A DNA stretch of 54,394 nt from Gillisella vitis (GCF_014204625.1 NZ_JACHLU010000022.1:1-54394), one strand, 5' to 3'; shown: positions 24,031-33,580, counted from the first letter of the stretch. The notes: generated by a model not told the origin, from the letters alone. Numbers and translations: made by a program.

Positions 24031-26532
24031 ATGAGCGAAAAACTCGTCATTATCGGCAATGGCATGGCCCCGGGGCGTATGCTGGAAGAATTGTTTGAAA
24101 AGGCCCCCGGCCTATACGATGTCACCATTTTTAACGCTGAACCCCGCGTCAATTATGACCGCATCATGCTCTCGCCTGTGTTGTCGGGTGAAAAAGCCTA
24201 TGACGACATCATCATCCATGACGATGCCTGGTATGCTGCCCACAATGTGACGCTGCACAAGGGCGCAAAAGTCACCGAAATTGACCGCCATACCAAAACT
24301 GTCACCTCCGCCAACGGCATCACGGTGGCTTACGACAAGCTGGTGATTGCCACAGGCTCGCTTCCCTTCATCATTCCGGTTCCCGGCCATCAATTGCCCG
24401 GCGTTCTGGCCTATCGTGATCTTGATGATGTCGAGAAAATGCTGGAGATTGCCAAAGCATTTTCCAGTCAGGTGGAATCACCTGACGCAGGACAAATGCG
24501 GCAGGAAAAAAGTGGTAAGGGCCGGGCCATTGTCATCGGTGCCGGGCTTTTGGGGCTTGAGGCCGCCTATGGCCTGAAGCGTCAGGGCATGGACGTCACC
24601 GTTATTCACCTGATGCCGACCATTATGGAACGGCAACTGGACCCTGCCGCAGCTTACCTTTTGGAAAAGGCGCTGAACGAGCGTGGCATTGAGATCATCA
24701 CCAAAGCCAACACCAAGCAAATTCTTGGCACCGATAAGGTGGAAGGCATTGAGCTGGAAGATGGCCGCACCATAGAGGGTGACATGGTGGTGATGGCGGT
24801 GGGCATTCGCCCCGCCGCAGCCTTGGCCAAGGATGCAGGCATTGCCGTCAATCGCGGCATTGTGGTGGACGATGGTATGCAGACCTCGGATGCTTCGGTG
24901 TTTGCGCTTGGCGAATGCGCCGAGCATCGCGGCCAGTGTTATGGGCTTGTCGCACCGCTCTATGAAAGTGCGCGGGTGCTGGCGGATCGGTTGACAGGTG
25001 GCGTTGCCGAATATCACGGCTCGGTGGTCAACACCAAGCTGAAGGTCACAGGCATCAATCTGTTTTCAGCCGGTGATTTTGCCGAAGGTCCAGACCGGGA
25101 AGAAATCGTTTTGCGCGATGCCTCATCGGGCATCTACAAGCGTTTGATTCTGAAAGAAAACAAGATCATCGGCGCGGTACTTTACGGCGAAACCGGAGAC
25201 GGATCGTGGTTTTTCGACCTGATGAAACGTGGCACTGATATTTCGCAAATGCGCGATACGCTTATTTTCGGCCAGTCCTATCAGGGAGGCACCCCGCTGG
25301 ACCCTATGGCGGCCGTTGCAGCCTTGCCAGATGATGCGGAAATCTGCGGCTGTAACGGCGTTTGCAAAAGCAAAATCGTCACCACCATCACCTCCAAGGG
25401 TCTGACCTCGCTGGATGAAGTCCGCGCCCACACCAAGGCGTCGGCCTCTTGCGGCTCCTGCACGGGTCTGGTCGAGCAGCTCATGGCGCTCACCTTGGGC
25501 GATGCCTATAACCCGTCAGCCGTCACCCCCATGTGTGCCTGCACCGAGCTGGGCCATGATGATGTGCGCCGTCTGATCAAGGCCAAGTCCCTAAAAACCA
25601 TCCCCGCCGTGATGCAGGAACTGGAATGGAAAACCTCCTGCGGCTGCGCCAAATGCCGCCCGGCGCTCAACTATTACCTCGTCTGCGACTGGCCGGATGA
25701 CTATGCCGATGATTACCAATCGCGCTTCATCAATGAGCGGGTTCACGCCAACATCCAAAAGGATGGCACCTATTCTGTCGTACCCCGCATGTGGGGCGGC
25801 ATGACCTCCTCAAAAGAACTGCGCGCCATTGCCGATGTGGTCGATAAGTTCAACATTCCGGCAGTGAAATGCACCGGCGGCCAGCGCATTGATATGCTCG
25901 GCATCAAAAAAGAAGACCTGCCAGCCGTCTGGGCTGATCTTGGCAAAGCAGGGTTTGTCTCCGGTCAGGCTTACGCCAAGGGGCTTCGCACCGTTAAAAC
26001 CTGTGTTGGCTCCGACTGGTGCCGGTTTGGCACGCAAGATTCCACCGGGCTTGGCATTCGCCTTGAAAAATTCATGTGGGGGTCTTGGACACCCGCCAAG
26101 CTGAAACTGGCCGTCTCCGGCTGTCCGCGCAATTGCGCCGAAGCCACCTGCAAGGACATTGGCGTGATCTGCGTCGATTCCGGCTTTGAAATCCATTTTG
26201 CCGGGGCGGCTGGCCTCGACATCAAGGGCACCGACTTGCTCGGCCTGGTTAAAACCGAGGATGAAGCGCTGGAGCATATTGTGGCGCTGACCCAGATGTA
26301 CCGCGAACAGGGCCGCTATCTGGAGCGTATTTACAAATGGGCCAAACGCATTGGCCACGACGAAATCCGTCGCCAGATCATGGAGGATGCCGACAAGCGC
26401 AAAGCCTATTTCGACCGCTTCGTGTTTTCGCAACAATTTGCGCAAGTCGACCCATGGTCAGAGCGTGTCTCGGGCAAGGACAAGCACGAGTTCCACCCCA
26501 TGGCCATCATGCGCAAGGAGGCAGCAGAATGA
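24031..26532 (+). CDS. nirB: Nitrite reductase [NAD(P)H] large subunit
   Basis: The 833-residue assimilatory enzyme reduces nitrite to ammonium. The N-terminal half is a pyridine nucleotide-disulfide oxidoreductase with FAD and NAD sites (IIGNGMAPGRMLEEL, then VIGAGLLGLEAAYGLK). BFD-type 2Fe-2S cysteines follow in CGCNGVCKSKIV and SCGSCTGLVEQ. The C-terminal siroheme-4Fe-4S part has the four ligands in CVGSDWCRFGTQ and SGCPRNCAEATC. It follows nrtCD by 9 bases with GGAGTATCCC before ATG, and its stop overlaps the nirD start. No uroporphyrinogen methyltransferase for siroheme follows in this operon. Confidence 0.96.
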   Translation: MSEKLVIIGNGMAPGRMLEELFEKAPGLYDVTIFNAEPRVNYDRIMLSPVLSGEKAYDDIIIHDDAWYAAHNVTLHKGAKVTEIDRHTKTVTSANGITVAYDKLVIATGSLPFIIPVPGHQLPGVLAYRDLDDVEKMLEIAKAFSSQVESPDAGQMRQEKSGKGRAIVIGAGLLGLEAAYGLKRQGMDVTVIHLMPTIMERQLDPAAAYLLEKALNERGIEIITKANTKQILGTDKVEGIELEDGRTIEGDMVVMAVGIRPAAALAKDAGIAVNRGIVVDDGMQTSDASVFALGECAEHRGQCYGLVAPLYESARVLADRLTGGVAEYHGSVVNTKLKVTGINLFSAGDFAEGPDREEIVLRDASSGIYKRLILKENKIIGAVLYGETGDGSWFFDLMKRGTDISQMRDTLIFGQSYQGGTPLDPMAAVAALPDDAEICGCNGVCKSKIVTTITSKGLTSLDEVRAHTKASASCGSCTGLVEQLMALTLGDAYNPSAVTPMCACTELGHDDVRRLIKAKSLKTIPAVMQELEWKTSCGCAKCRPALNYYLVCDWPDDYADDYQSRFINERVHANIQKDGTYSVVPRMWGGMTSSKELRAIADVVDKFNIPAVKCTGGQRIDMLGIKKEDLPAVWADLGKAGFVSGQAYAKGLRTVKTCVGSDWCRFGTQDSTGLGIRLEKFMWGSWTPAKLKLAVSGCPRNCAEATCKDIGVICVDSGFEIHFAGAAGLDIKGTDLLGLVKTEDEALEHIVALTQMYREQGRYLERIYKWAKRIGHDEIRRQIMEDADKRKAYFDRFVFSQQFAQVDPWSERVSGKDKHEFHPMAIMRKEAAE

Positions 26533-26855
26533 ACCAGATAGCCAAAAACTGGGTGGCGATTGGCTCCCTGCACGACATTCCCCGTCAGGGCGCGCGCTGC
26601 GTTAAAAATGGCGACACGACCATTGCAGTGTTTCGCACCCATGATGACCGGGTGTTTGCCATGGAAGACAAATGCCCCCACAAAAACGGACCCTTGAGCC
26701 AGGGCATCATCCACGACAATTGCGTCACCTGCCCGCTGCACAATTGGGTGATCAATCTGGAAACCGGATTGGCGCAAGGGGCTGATGAGGGGGCAACTGC
26801 CACCTTCCCCGTCAAGCTGGAAGGCGAGATGATTTATCTCTCGCTGTCGTTTTAA
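26529..26855 (+). CDS. nirD: Nitrite reductase small subunit NirD
   Basis: A 108-residue Rieske-like subunit that accompanies NirB. The two cluster-binding elements are complete: CPHKNGPLSQG (Cys-x-His) and CPLHNW (Cys-x2-His). Its ATG overlaps the nirB stop (ATGA), which shows translational coupling. The nasA gene follows 45 bases later. An earlier in-frame start at 26337 would overlap nirB for 190 bases and is not needed. Confidence 0.95.
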   Translation: MNQIAKNWVAIGSLHDIPRQGARCVKNGDTTIAVFRTHDDRVFAMEDKCPHKNGPLSQGIIHDNCVTCPLHNWVINLETGLAQGADEGATATFPVKLEGEMIYLSLSF

Positions 26856-26900
26856 GCAAACCACCCACCAGAAAAGGCAGACCTTTTCAGGAGACACACC

Positions 26901-29579
26901 ATGCCCCACGCCATTACCTCCGCAGCCAAAGAGACCAAAACAACCTGCCCCTATTGCGGGGTTGGTTGCGGGGTGATCGCGTGGGTGGAGGACAACGGCA
27001 AGGTCAGCATCAAGGGTGATCCGGATCATCCCGCCAATTTCGGCAGGCTGTGTTCCAAGGGGTCTGCCCTTGGTGAAACGCTCGATCTCGATGGCCGCGC
27101 GCTTTTTCCTGAAATCCAAGGCAAGCGGGCAAGCTGGGATGAAGCGCTGGATCTGGTGGCAATGCGTTTTCAACAGACCATTGCAGAACACGGGCCGGAT
27201 TCGGTTGCTTTTTACGTCTCAGGTCAATTGCTGACGGAAGACTATTACCTCGCCAACAAGCTGATGAAGGGCTTTATTGGCTCCGCCAATATCGACACCA
27301 ATTCGCGCCTGTGCATGGCCTCATCGGTGGCCGGTCATCGCCGCGCTTTTGGCTCCGACACCGTGCCGGGATGCTATGAAGATCTCGAACTGGCAGACCT
27401 GATTGTGCTGGTTGGCTCCAACATGGGCTGGTGCCATCCGGTGCTGTATCAGCGGATCGCAGCGGAAAAAGCCCGCAGGCCATCCATGAAAGTGGTGGTG
27501 ATTGATCCGCGTCGCACCGCCACCTCCGACATTGCCGATCTGCACCTGTCGATCAAACCCGATGGCGATGTGGCGCTGTTCAATGGACTGCTGGCGCATC
27601 TGATTGAAACAGGTGCGATTGATCAAACCTATATTGCCGCCCACACAAATGGCTTTGCCGATGTGTTTGCGCACGTCATGGGCCAGTCGCTGGCCGATCT
27701 GATGATGGAAACCGGCCTGCCTGCCATGCAGTTGCGTCAGTTTTTCAAACTGTTTGCCGCCAGTGAAAAAGTCGTGACCTGCTACAGCCAAGGCGTCAAT
27801 CAATCGTCTATCGGCACCGACAAAGTCAATGCCATCATCAATTGCCACCTTGCCACGGGCCGCATTGGTCGCCCCGGCATGGGGCCTTTTTCGCTGACCG
27901 GCCAACCCAACGCCATGGGCGGACGCGAGGTCGGCGGGCTTGCCAATATGCTGGCCGCCCATATGGAAATTGAAAACGAAAAGCACCGCGACATGGTGCA
28001 ACGGTTCTGGGCATCCCCCACCATCGCCAGCAAGCCCGGCCTGAAAGCAGTAGACATGTTCAAGGCGGTGGCCGATGGGCGGATCAAGGCGCTGTGGATC
28101 ATGTCCACCAACCCGGTTGTATCCATGCCTGATGCCGATGCTGTTAAAGCGGCGATAGAGGCCTGTCCGTTTGTGGTGGTCTCCGATATGCAGGCCGACA
28201 CCGACACCGCACGCCTTGCCCATGTGTTGCTGCCAGCCAGCGGCTGGGGTGAAAAAGCTGGCACTGTGACAAATTCCGAGCGACGGATTTCGCGCCAGCG
28301 CCCGTTTATGGCCGCCCCCGGCGAGGCCCGTCCCGACTGGTGGCACTTAGCACAGGTGGCGCAGCGGATGGGCTATCACGATGCATTTGCCTATTCAGGC
28401 CCTTCAGAGATTTTTGCTGAACATGCAGCCCTTTCCGGCCTTGAGAACAGTGGCAAGCGGGACTTCGACATCAGCGCTTATGGCACGCTGGATACTCAAG
28501 ACTATGAAGGGCTCACACCGTTTCAATGGCCGCGGCCATCGGGCACAGCCGCACAGGACACACGGTTTTTCGCAGACGGACAATTCTACCACGCCGATGG
28601 CAAAGCGCGGTTTGTATCCACAGTCTCCATGCGCCCAGAGCGATTGCACAGCCCCTTCCCGCTCACCCTCAACACGGGCCGGGTGCGCGACCATTGGCAC
28701 ACCATGACCCGTACCGGCAAAAGCGCGCGGCTATCGGCCCATCTGGCCGAACCTTTTGTGGAAATTCACCCGCTGGATGCCAATGACCTCGGCATCAACG
28801 ATGCAGCTCTGGTGGAGATCAGCAGCGAAACCGGCGCACGCGTGATTGTGCGGGCCTTGTTGAGCGAGCGGCAAAGCCGCGGAGCCATTTTTGTGCCCAT
28901 GCATTGGACTGCAGAGACCGCATCGCTTGCTCGCATTGATGCTTTGGTGCCGTCCGTCACCGACCCGGTCTCCGGCCAGCCCGCGTTAAAGCATGTCGCT
29001 GTTGCTGCCAGACCCTTTCTGGCGAAGGCTTACGGCTTTGCCGTTTCTAGCTCCAAACCCCAAGCGCGGGATGCCACCTACTGGGCCTTGGCAAGGGCTG
29101 ACCACGGCTGGCGCATCGAGCTGGGTTTTGACGTCACGCAAGATTGGGAAACATGGGCGAGACAGGCCCTTGCTATACCAGCGGCTGCCGAACTGGTTGG
29201 CTATCAGGATAACTCGAATGGCGATGTACGGCTGGCCTTTTTTGAAGGTGAAATGCTCTGTGCCGCCCTGTTTATCTCGGCCAAGCCTGTCAGCGTGTCA
29301 CGCAACTGGGCAACATCTCAACTTTCGCGCCACTTTACCGATCGCCGCAGTCGGCTGTCCTTGATTGCCGGAAGGCCCGGCACGGATCAGCTCGATCCCG
29401 GCGCAATTGTCTGCGCCTGCTTTTCGGTGGGTGCCAATCAGATTTCCGCTGCGGTCAAACAGGGCTGCTCAACCGTGGAAGCCGTGGGTGCAGCACTTTC
29501 GGCAGGCACCAATTGCGGTTCGTGCCGCGCAGAAATCCGCAAAATTATTGCGTCATCAGACCTGATTGCAGCGGAGTAA
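26901..29579 (+). CDS. nasA: Assimilatory nitrate reductase catalytic subunit NasA
   Basis: The 892-residue enzyme reduces nitrate to nitrite in the cytoplasm. The N-terminus has the 4Fe-4S ligands CPYCGVGCGV with a fourth cysteine in LCSKGS, followed by the molybdopterin guanine dinucleotide domains (SNMGWCHP, TGRIGRPGMGPFSLTGQPNAMGGREVGG). The C-terminus adds a BFD-like 2Fe-2S module (VCACFSVG and CGSCRAEI), as in enzymes that receive electrons directly from a flavoprotein or ferredoxin. It is the last gene of the nrt-nir-nas operon. The preceding CAGGAGACACACC is a good ribosome site. The CCUCCUCCC RNA array follows, on the opposite strand. Confidence 0.95.
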   Translation: MPHAITSAAKETKTTCPYCGVGCGVIAWVEDNGKVSIKGDPDHPANFGRLCSKGSALGETLDLDGRALFPEIQGKRASWDEALDLVAMRFQQTIAEHGPDSVAFYVSGQLLTEDYYLANKLMKGFIGSANIDTNSRLCMASSVAGHRRAFGSDTVPGCYEDLELADLIVLVGSNMGWCHPVLYQRIAAEKARRPSMKVVVIDPRRTATSDIADLHLSIKPDGDVALFNGLLAHLIETGAIDQTYIAAHTNGFADVFAHVMGQSLADLMMETGLPAMQLRQFFKLFAASEKVVTCYSQGVNQSSIGTDKVNAIINCHLATGRIGRPGMGPFSLTGQPNAMGGREVGGLANMLAAHMEIENEKHRDMVQRFWASPTIASKPGLKAVDMFKAVADGRIKALWIMSTNPVVSMPDADAVKAAIEACPFVVVSDMQADTDTARLAHVLLPASGWGEKAGTVTNSERRISRQRPFMAAPGEARPDWWHLAQVAQRMGYHDAFAYSGPSEIFAEHAALSGLENSGKRDFDISAYGTLDTQDYEGLTPFQWPRPSGTAAQDTRFFADGQFYHADGKARFVSTVSMRPERLHSPFPLTLNTGRVRDHWHTMTRTGKSARLSAHLAEPFVEIHPLDANDLGINDAALVEISSETGARVIVRALLSERQSRGAIFVPMHWTAETASLARIDALVPSVTDPVSGQPALKHVAVAARPFLAKAYGFAVSSSKPQARDATYWALARADHGWRIELGFDVTQDWETWARQALAIPAAAELVGYQDNSNGDVRLAFFEGEMLCAALFISAKPVSVSRNWATSQLSRHFTDRRSRLSLIAGRPGTDQLDPGAIVCACFSVGANQISAAVKQGCSTVEAVGAALSAGTNCGSCRAEIRKIIASSDLIAAE

Positions 29580-29599
29580 AATCAAGAGAAAAAAGGCTC

Positions 29600-29765
29600 T
29601 TAAAACGAAAAACCTGCCGCGGGAGGAGGTGCGGCAGGTTTTCCGAAAAGAACCGAACGACAGCTGGGAGGAGGAGTGCTGCCGTTCCAACGGGCCGTTC
29701 TGGGAGGAGGAGTGAACTGGCCCGAAACCCGAAGCTCTGCGGGAGGAGGATGCATCGCTTCGTTG
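29600..29765 (-). ncRNA. Tandem array of four CCUCCUCCC hairpins (cuckoo-type sRNAs)
   Basis: Read on the minus strand, four hairpins occur in a row: 29762-29730, 29723-29692, 29686-29656 and 29640-29611. Each stem (6 to 10 bp) presents the loop motif CCUCCUCCC. The last is a perfect 10-bp stem followed by TTTTTCGTTTT and should act as terminator. The loops resemble the anti-Shine-Dalgarno end of 16S rRNA. This matches the cuckoo RNA family described in alphaproteobacteria such as Rhodobacter. A weak -10 (TATAAC, 29777-29772) lies just upstream; the RNA could instead be cut from the sulP 3' end. No DUF1127 gene accompanies it. Confidence 0.82.
29602..29640 (-). terminator. Terminator at the end of the sRNA array
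   Basis: Arms AACCTGCCGC and GCGGCAGGTT (10 perfect pairs) with loop ACCTCCTCCC, then a T-rich tail on the minus strand. On the plus strand it may also end the nasA transcript, but the T-tract there is short. Confidence 0.8.
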
Positions 29766-29818
29766 AAATGAGTTATACAGCATTCCCGCCCATTTAACAG
29801 GCAGTTTTTCGCACACCA

Positions 29819-29846
29819 GCCATGCGCTATGCGCGTAGCGAATGGC
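29819..29846 (-). terminator. Hairpin after sulP
   Basis: Arms GCCAT-g-CGCTA and TAGCG-a-ATGGC around TGCGCG give a strong hairpin about 25 bases after the sulP stop codon. There is no clear T-tract, so it may be a 3'-end stabiliser more than a true terminator. Confidence 0.4.
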
Positions 29847-29866
29847 GCTTTCCCTGACAAACTCTC
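29847..29866 (-). repeat. Dispersed repeat family I, fragment G
   Basis: GCTTTCCCTGACAAACTCTC matches only the end of family I. It starts 2 bases after the sulP stop codon (29869-29871, minus strand), the same position seen for other copies. Confidence 0.6.
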
Positions 29867-29868
29867 TA

Positions 29869-31350
29869 TCAATGCCCTGCAGATGCTGCCACTGCATTCT
29901 CATCGGTATGGGTGGCAAAGCGGTCGATCATATGGCTGGTGGCTTCGCTCACCCCATTGACCTGCACCACAGCGCCTTTGGCGCGGAATTTCAGCACCAC
30001 TTTGTCCAGCGCCCCAATGGAGGTAATATCCCAGAAATGCGCACGGGTGACATCAATGGTGATGGATTTCACCTCATCATCGAAATCAAAGGCGGCAATA
30101 AATGCCTCGCTGGAGGCAAAGAAAATCTGTCCATCAACCCGATAAAGCCTTGAGCCATCCGGGTGATCCTCGGCTTTGACATGCACCATCCGCGCAACCT
30201 TGCCCGCAAAGAACACGCCAGACAGCAACACGCCCACCAGTACGCCCTTGGACAGATCATGGGTTGCCACCACTGTCGCCACGGTTGCCAGCATCACCAA
30301 CGAGGATGATGGCGGATTCTTGCGCAGATCAAGAATGGACCGCCATGAGAAGGTGCCAATCGACACCATGATCATGATGGCCACCAGCGCTGCCATGGGC
30401 ACCACGCGCAGAATATCATCCAGAACCAGCAACAGAACCAGAAGAAACGCACCCGCAACAAAGGTGGACAACCGCCCGCGCCCACCGGAACTGACATTGA
30501 TCACCGACTGGCCAATCATGGCGCAACCGGCCATGCCACCAAACAGGCCGGACGCGATATTGCTGACACCCTGCCCGATGCATTCCTGGCTTTTGTTGCT
30601 CTGGGTATCCGTCATGTCATCGACAATCTGGGCGGTCAGCAGCGATTCCAGCAGGCCAACGGCGGCAAGCGCAATGGAATAGGGAAAGATGATCTGCAAG
30701 GTTTCAAAATTCAGCGGCACCTGCGGCCATGCGAAGATTGGCAGGCTGGAGGGCAACTCGCCCAGATCGCTGACGCTGCGCACATCAAAGCCAAACCACC
30801 ATGTGGCTGCCGTCAACAGGGCAATGGCCACCAGCGGCGATGGTATTGTCTTGGTGATGCGGGGAAACAGATAGATAATCGCCAGTGCAATGGCGATCAT
30901 GATGTATGTGGAATTGGGACGCCCCACCAGTTCGGGCAATTGCGCCATAAAAATCAGAATCGCCAGCGAATTGACAAAGCCGGTCATGACGGATCGGGAG
31001 ACGAAACGCATCAACCGCCCAAGCCTGAGAAAGCCTGCAAGGATTTGGAATGCGCCCATCAACAGCGTGGCCGCGAACAGATATTGAATGCCGTGATCGC
31101 GCACCAGCCCACCAATCAGCACGGCAGTTGCGGCAGTGGCCGCCGAAATCATGCCCGGACGCCCACCACACAAGGCAGAGACGCAGGCAATGATCACCGA
31201 GGCAAACAGGCCGATTTTGGGATCAACTCCAGCAATCACCGAAAAGCCGATGGCTTCCGGGATAAGAGCGAGAGCAACGACAATGCCCGCAAGCACATCG
31301 CCACGGATATTGGAAAACCAGTCACGCTGGTATTTTTTTACAATGTTCAT
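29869..31350 (-). CDS. SulP-family anion transporter with STAS domain
   Basis: The 493-residue protein matches the SulP family of inorganic anion carriers (sulfate, bicarbonate or others). About 12 hydrophobic segments include the family signature DVLAGIVVALALIPEAIGFS near residue 20 and GGMAGCAMIGQS. A C-terminal cytoplasmic STAS domain begins near residue 385 (RLYRVDGQIFFASSEAFIAAF, then ITSIGALDKVVLKF). The substrate cannot be read from the sequence. I used ATG 31350; an 11-codon extension to 31383 lacks support. It is a single gene. Small hairpins lie in the 186 bases upstream (for example GACCGC-AAA-GCGGTC near 31377). Confidence 0.9.
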   Translation of the reverse strand: MNIVKKYQRDWFSNIRGDVLAGIVVALALIPEAIGFSVIAGVDPKIGLFASVIIACVSALCGGRPGMISAATAATAVLIGGLVRDHGIQYLFAATLLMGAFQILAGFLRLGRLMRFVSRSVMTGFVNSLAILIFMAQLPELVGRPNSTYIMIAIALAIIYLFPRITKTIPSPLVAIALLTAATWWFGFDVRSVSDLGELPSSLPIFAWPQVPLNFETLQIIFPYSIALAAVGLLESLLTAQIVDDMTDTQSNKSQECIGQGVSNIASGLFGGMAGCAMIGQSVINVSSGGRGRLSTFVAGAFLLVLLLVLDDILRVVPMAALVAIMIMVSIGTFSWRSILDLRKNPPSSSLVMLATVATVVATHDLSKGVLVGVLLSGVFFAGKVARMVHVKAEDHPDGSRLYRVDGQIFFASSEAFIAAFDFDDEVKSITIDVTRAHFWDITSIGALDKVVLKFRAKGAVVQVNGVSEATSHMIDRFATHTDENAVAASAGH

Positions 31351-31536
31351 GATTTTTTCGCAAATTTTCAGCGCTGACCGCAAAGCGGTCCAACATATTG
31401 ATCAATGTTGTGCGTTGTCTGGCGGATCGGCGGCCAGAATAGCCACCCGGAATTTCACCGGGTCCGGGGTGATGTCCCTGTTTATATGCCGTGCGATGAA
31501 AAAATCAAGAGCCTGTGAACGGATCGAGCCGCGCCA

Positions 31537-32862
31537 TCAAAATGACGCGACTTTGCCTCTTGCCGATTTTTCCAGCCGGGCCGGATCGTAATCTGCCGGA
31601 TCAACAATCGGCTCCTGCCCGGTAATCAGATCGGCAATCAAATGCCCTGCCCCCGGCCCGATGCCAAAACCATGACCACTAAAGCCTGCCGCCAGAATGA
31701 AACCCGGAAGCTGTGGCAATTCACCAATGGCGGGAACGCCATCCGGCGTGCTGTCAATATAGCCCGCCCAACTGGCCGCAATTTTCACCGATGAGAGTGA
31801 TGGCAGCAATTCCACCGCCCTGCGATGGGTTTCAGCAATTAGAGCGGTATCGGGCCGTGGGTCCAGCACACGGCGGCGTTCCATAGGGGTTGGGCGGTCC
31901 AGCGCCCATTTGGCCAAGCTCTCGTGGCCGCTGCGCAAACCCTCGATGCCACCAAGCTTCAGGCTTTTCCAGCGGCGCTGAAACATTGGCAAAAATGCAT
32001 TGCCAAACCGCAATTGCTGCAAAGTGGGATCAACACTGGCGCGCCCGCTGATGGCCAGCGTATAGCCACCATCGCCGCGCTGGGTCAGGGAAACGCGGGC
32101 CGTATGCAGAGCAGTGGGAAGGTCTTTGACGCCCGGCTCTACCGACAGGATGGACGAGCGAACACTGGCCTGCGGAAAGCGAATGCCCAATTGATGGCAG
32201 AAGGACGATGCCCACGCCCCACCGGACATGACCACAGTTTTGGTGCGAATGGTGCCTTTTTCTGTCACCACGGCGCTAACATGCCCGCCCTCGGTCTCCA
32301 AACCACGCGCGGCACATTGCTGCACCACTGTGCCGCCAAATTTCATCACACCACGGGCAATGGTCGGGGCTGCCTTTTGCGGATCCGCAATGCCGTCGGA
32401 GGGCGAAAACACTCCGCCGCGCCATGGCTTTTGTGTTGCACGCCCGCGCTCTGCCGCTTCTTTGGCGGACAGCATATGGGTGGTCACACCGACCGTTTTG
32501 GCAAAATCGCGCCATTTGGCCCAACCGGCAATTTCCGCTTCGTCATTGCTCAGATACAGCAGGCCAGATCTTTGAAAACCGACATCCTCGCCGATTTCTT
32601 CGGCAAAGCGATCCCACAGATCAAGGCTTTTGGTAGCCATCGGCAATTCACGCGCATCGCGGTTTTGCTGACGGCACCAGCCCCAGTTGCGGCTGGATTG
32701 CTCGGCACCGATGAAACCCTTTTCAAGCAAAACGACATCAACGCCGCGCTTTGCCAGATAATAGGCCGTGCAGGTGCCAACAATGCCACCACCAATCACC
32801 ACAACATCGGCAGTAGATGGCAATGCGGCGCTGGTTTCAATCCGCAACAGGGGAACACGCAT
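31537..32862 (-). CDS. FAD-dependent oxidoreductase, DAO family
   Basis: The 441-residue protein carries the N-terminal dinucleotide fold VVVIGGGIVGTCTAYYLAKR and glutamate of the second strand (VVLLEKG), then SSRNWGWCRQQ, a mark of amine- and amino-acid-oxidising DAO proteins (the family of gamma-glutamylputrescine oxidase and opine oxidases). The C-terminal AAGFSGHGFGIGPGAGHLIADLITG completes the FAD site. AAGGAG sits 8 bases before ATG 32862. It is divergent from an Lrp-type regulator and near a succinate-semialdehyde dehydrogenase gene, so a polyamine, GABA or amino-acid substrate is plausible. No specific substrate is claimed. Confidence 0.86.
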   Translation of the reverse strand: MRVPLLRIETSAALPSTADVVVIGGGIVGTCTAYYLAKRGVDVVLLEKGFIGAEQSSRNWGWCRQQNRDARELPMATKSLDLWDRFAEEIGEDVGFQRSGLLYLSNDEAEIAGWAKWRDFAKTVGVTTHMLSAKEAAERGRATQKPWRGGVFSPSDGIADPQKAAPTIARGVMKFGGTVVQQCAARGLETEGGHVSAVVTEKGTIRTKTVVMSGGAWASSFCHQLGIRFPQASVRSSILSVEPGVKDLPTALHTARVSLTQRGDGGYTLAISGRASVDPTLQQLRFGNAFLPMFQRRWKSLKLGGIEGLRSGHESLAKWALDRPTPMERRRVLDPRPDTALIAETHRRAVELLPSLSSVKIAASWAGYIDSTPDGVPAIGELPQLPGFILAAGFSGHGFGIGPGAGHLIADLITGQEPIVDPADYDPARLEKSARGKVASF

Positions 32863-33101
32863 GCAAAAACTCCTTTGATCCAAACCGATTTTACCGATTT
32901 TCATCAGAGGAATGCGTTGCAATTGCCAAAGATTCAGCATTTCATTCTGTTTCAATGGATACAAAAATAACCGTTAGAAAGCTGAATTTTGATGGTTTTT
33001 CTGAAATTCTACACGCATAGCGTCCTTGCCGTTTAGAAAAATACGCATAATATGCCGTGAAGATATTTCCGGTTGCCGGACTGAAAAAGGAACGAGACCC
33101 C

Positions 33102-33578
33102 GTGAAGCTCGACCGGATCGACATCAAGATTCTCTACGAATTGCAAAAGAATGGCCGCATCACCAATGTGGAGCTGGCCGAACTGGTCAATCTTTCTCCC
33201 AGCCCCTGCCTGATGCGCGTGAAAAAATTGCAGGCCGAGGGCTATATCAGCGGCTATTCCGCCCAGATCAATGTCGGCAAACTGGGCCAGACGTTGACAG
33301 TCTTTACCGAAATCACCTTGAAAAATCACAGGCAGATTGATTTTGCCCGGTTTCTGGCCGCCGTGGAAAAGGTCGAACAGGTGATTGAATGTCACCTCGT
33401 CTCTGGCGGTTATGATTATATGCTGAAATTTGTCACAGCCGGGATTGGTGAATACCAGACCATTATGGAACGGCTGACCGATATGGACATTGGCATCGAC
33501 AAATATTTCAGCTTCGTGGTGCTGAAATCACCCATCGTCAAATCGCATATGCCACTGACAAGCCTGTTTCCGATGTAA
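33102..33578 (+). CDS. Lrp/AsnC-family regulator
   Basis: The 158-residue protein has the N-terminal helix-turn-helix of Lrp proteins (LDRIDIKILYELQKNGRITNVELAELVNLSPSPCLMRVKKL) and a C-terminal RAM/AsnC effector domain (VIECHLVSGGYDYMLKFVT, the usual GxxDYLL site). I use GTG 33102, preceded by AAGGAACGAG; a longer ATG form at 33057 is possible. It sits between a divergent FAD amine oxidoreductase gene and a convergent succinate-semialdehyde dehydrogenase gene, so control of amino-acid or amine degradation is likely. No clear operator was identified in the 239-base gap. Confidence 0.88.
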   Translation: MKLDRIDIKILYELQKNGRITNVELAELVNLSPSPCLMRVKKLQAEGYISGYSAQINVGKLGQTLTVFTEITLKNHRQIDFARFLAAVEKVEQVIECHLVSGGYDYMLKFVTAGIGEYQTIMERLTDMDIGIDKYFSFVVLKSPIVKSHMPLTSLFPM

Positions 33579-33580
33579 TA

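Noticed and set aside
29666..29749. GGGAGGAGG repeats on the plus strand as a CRISPR or direct-repeat array
   Set aside because: The repeated unit is only the 9-base loop; surrounding bases are different complementary arms, so each unit is an RNA hairpin on the minus strand and not a spacer array.
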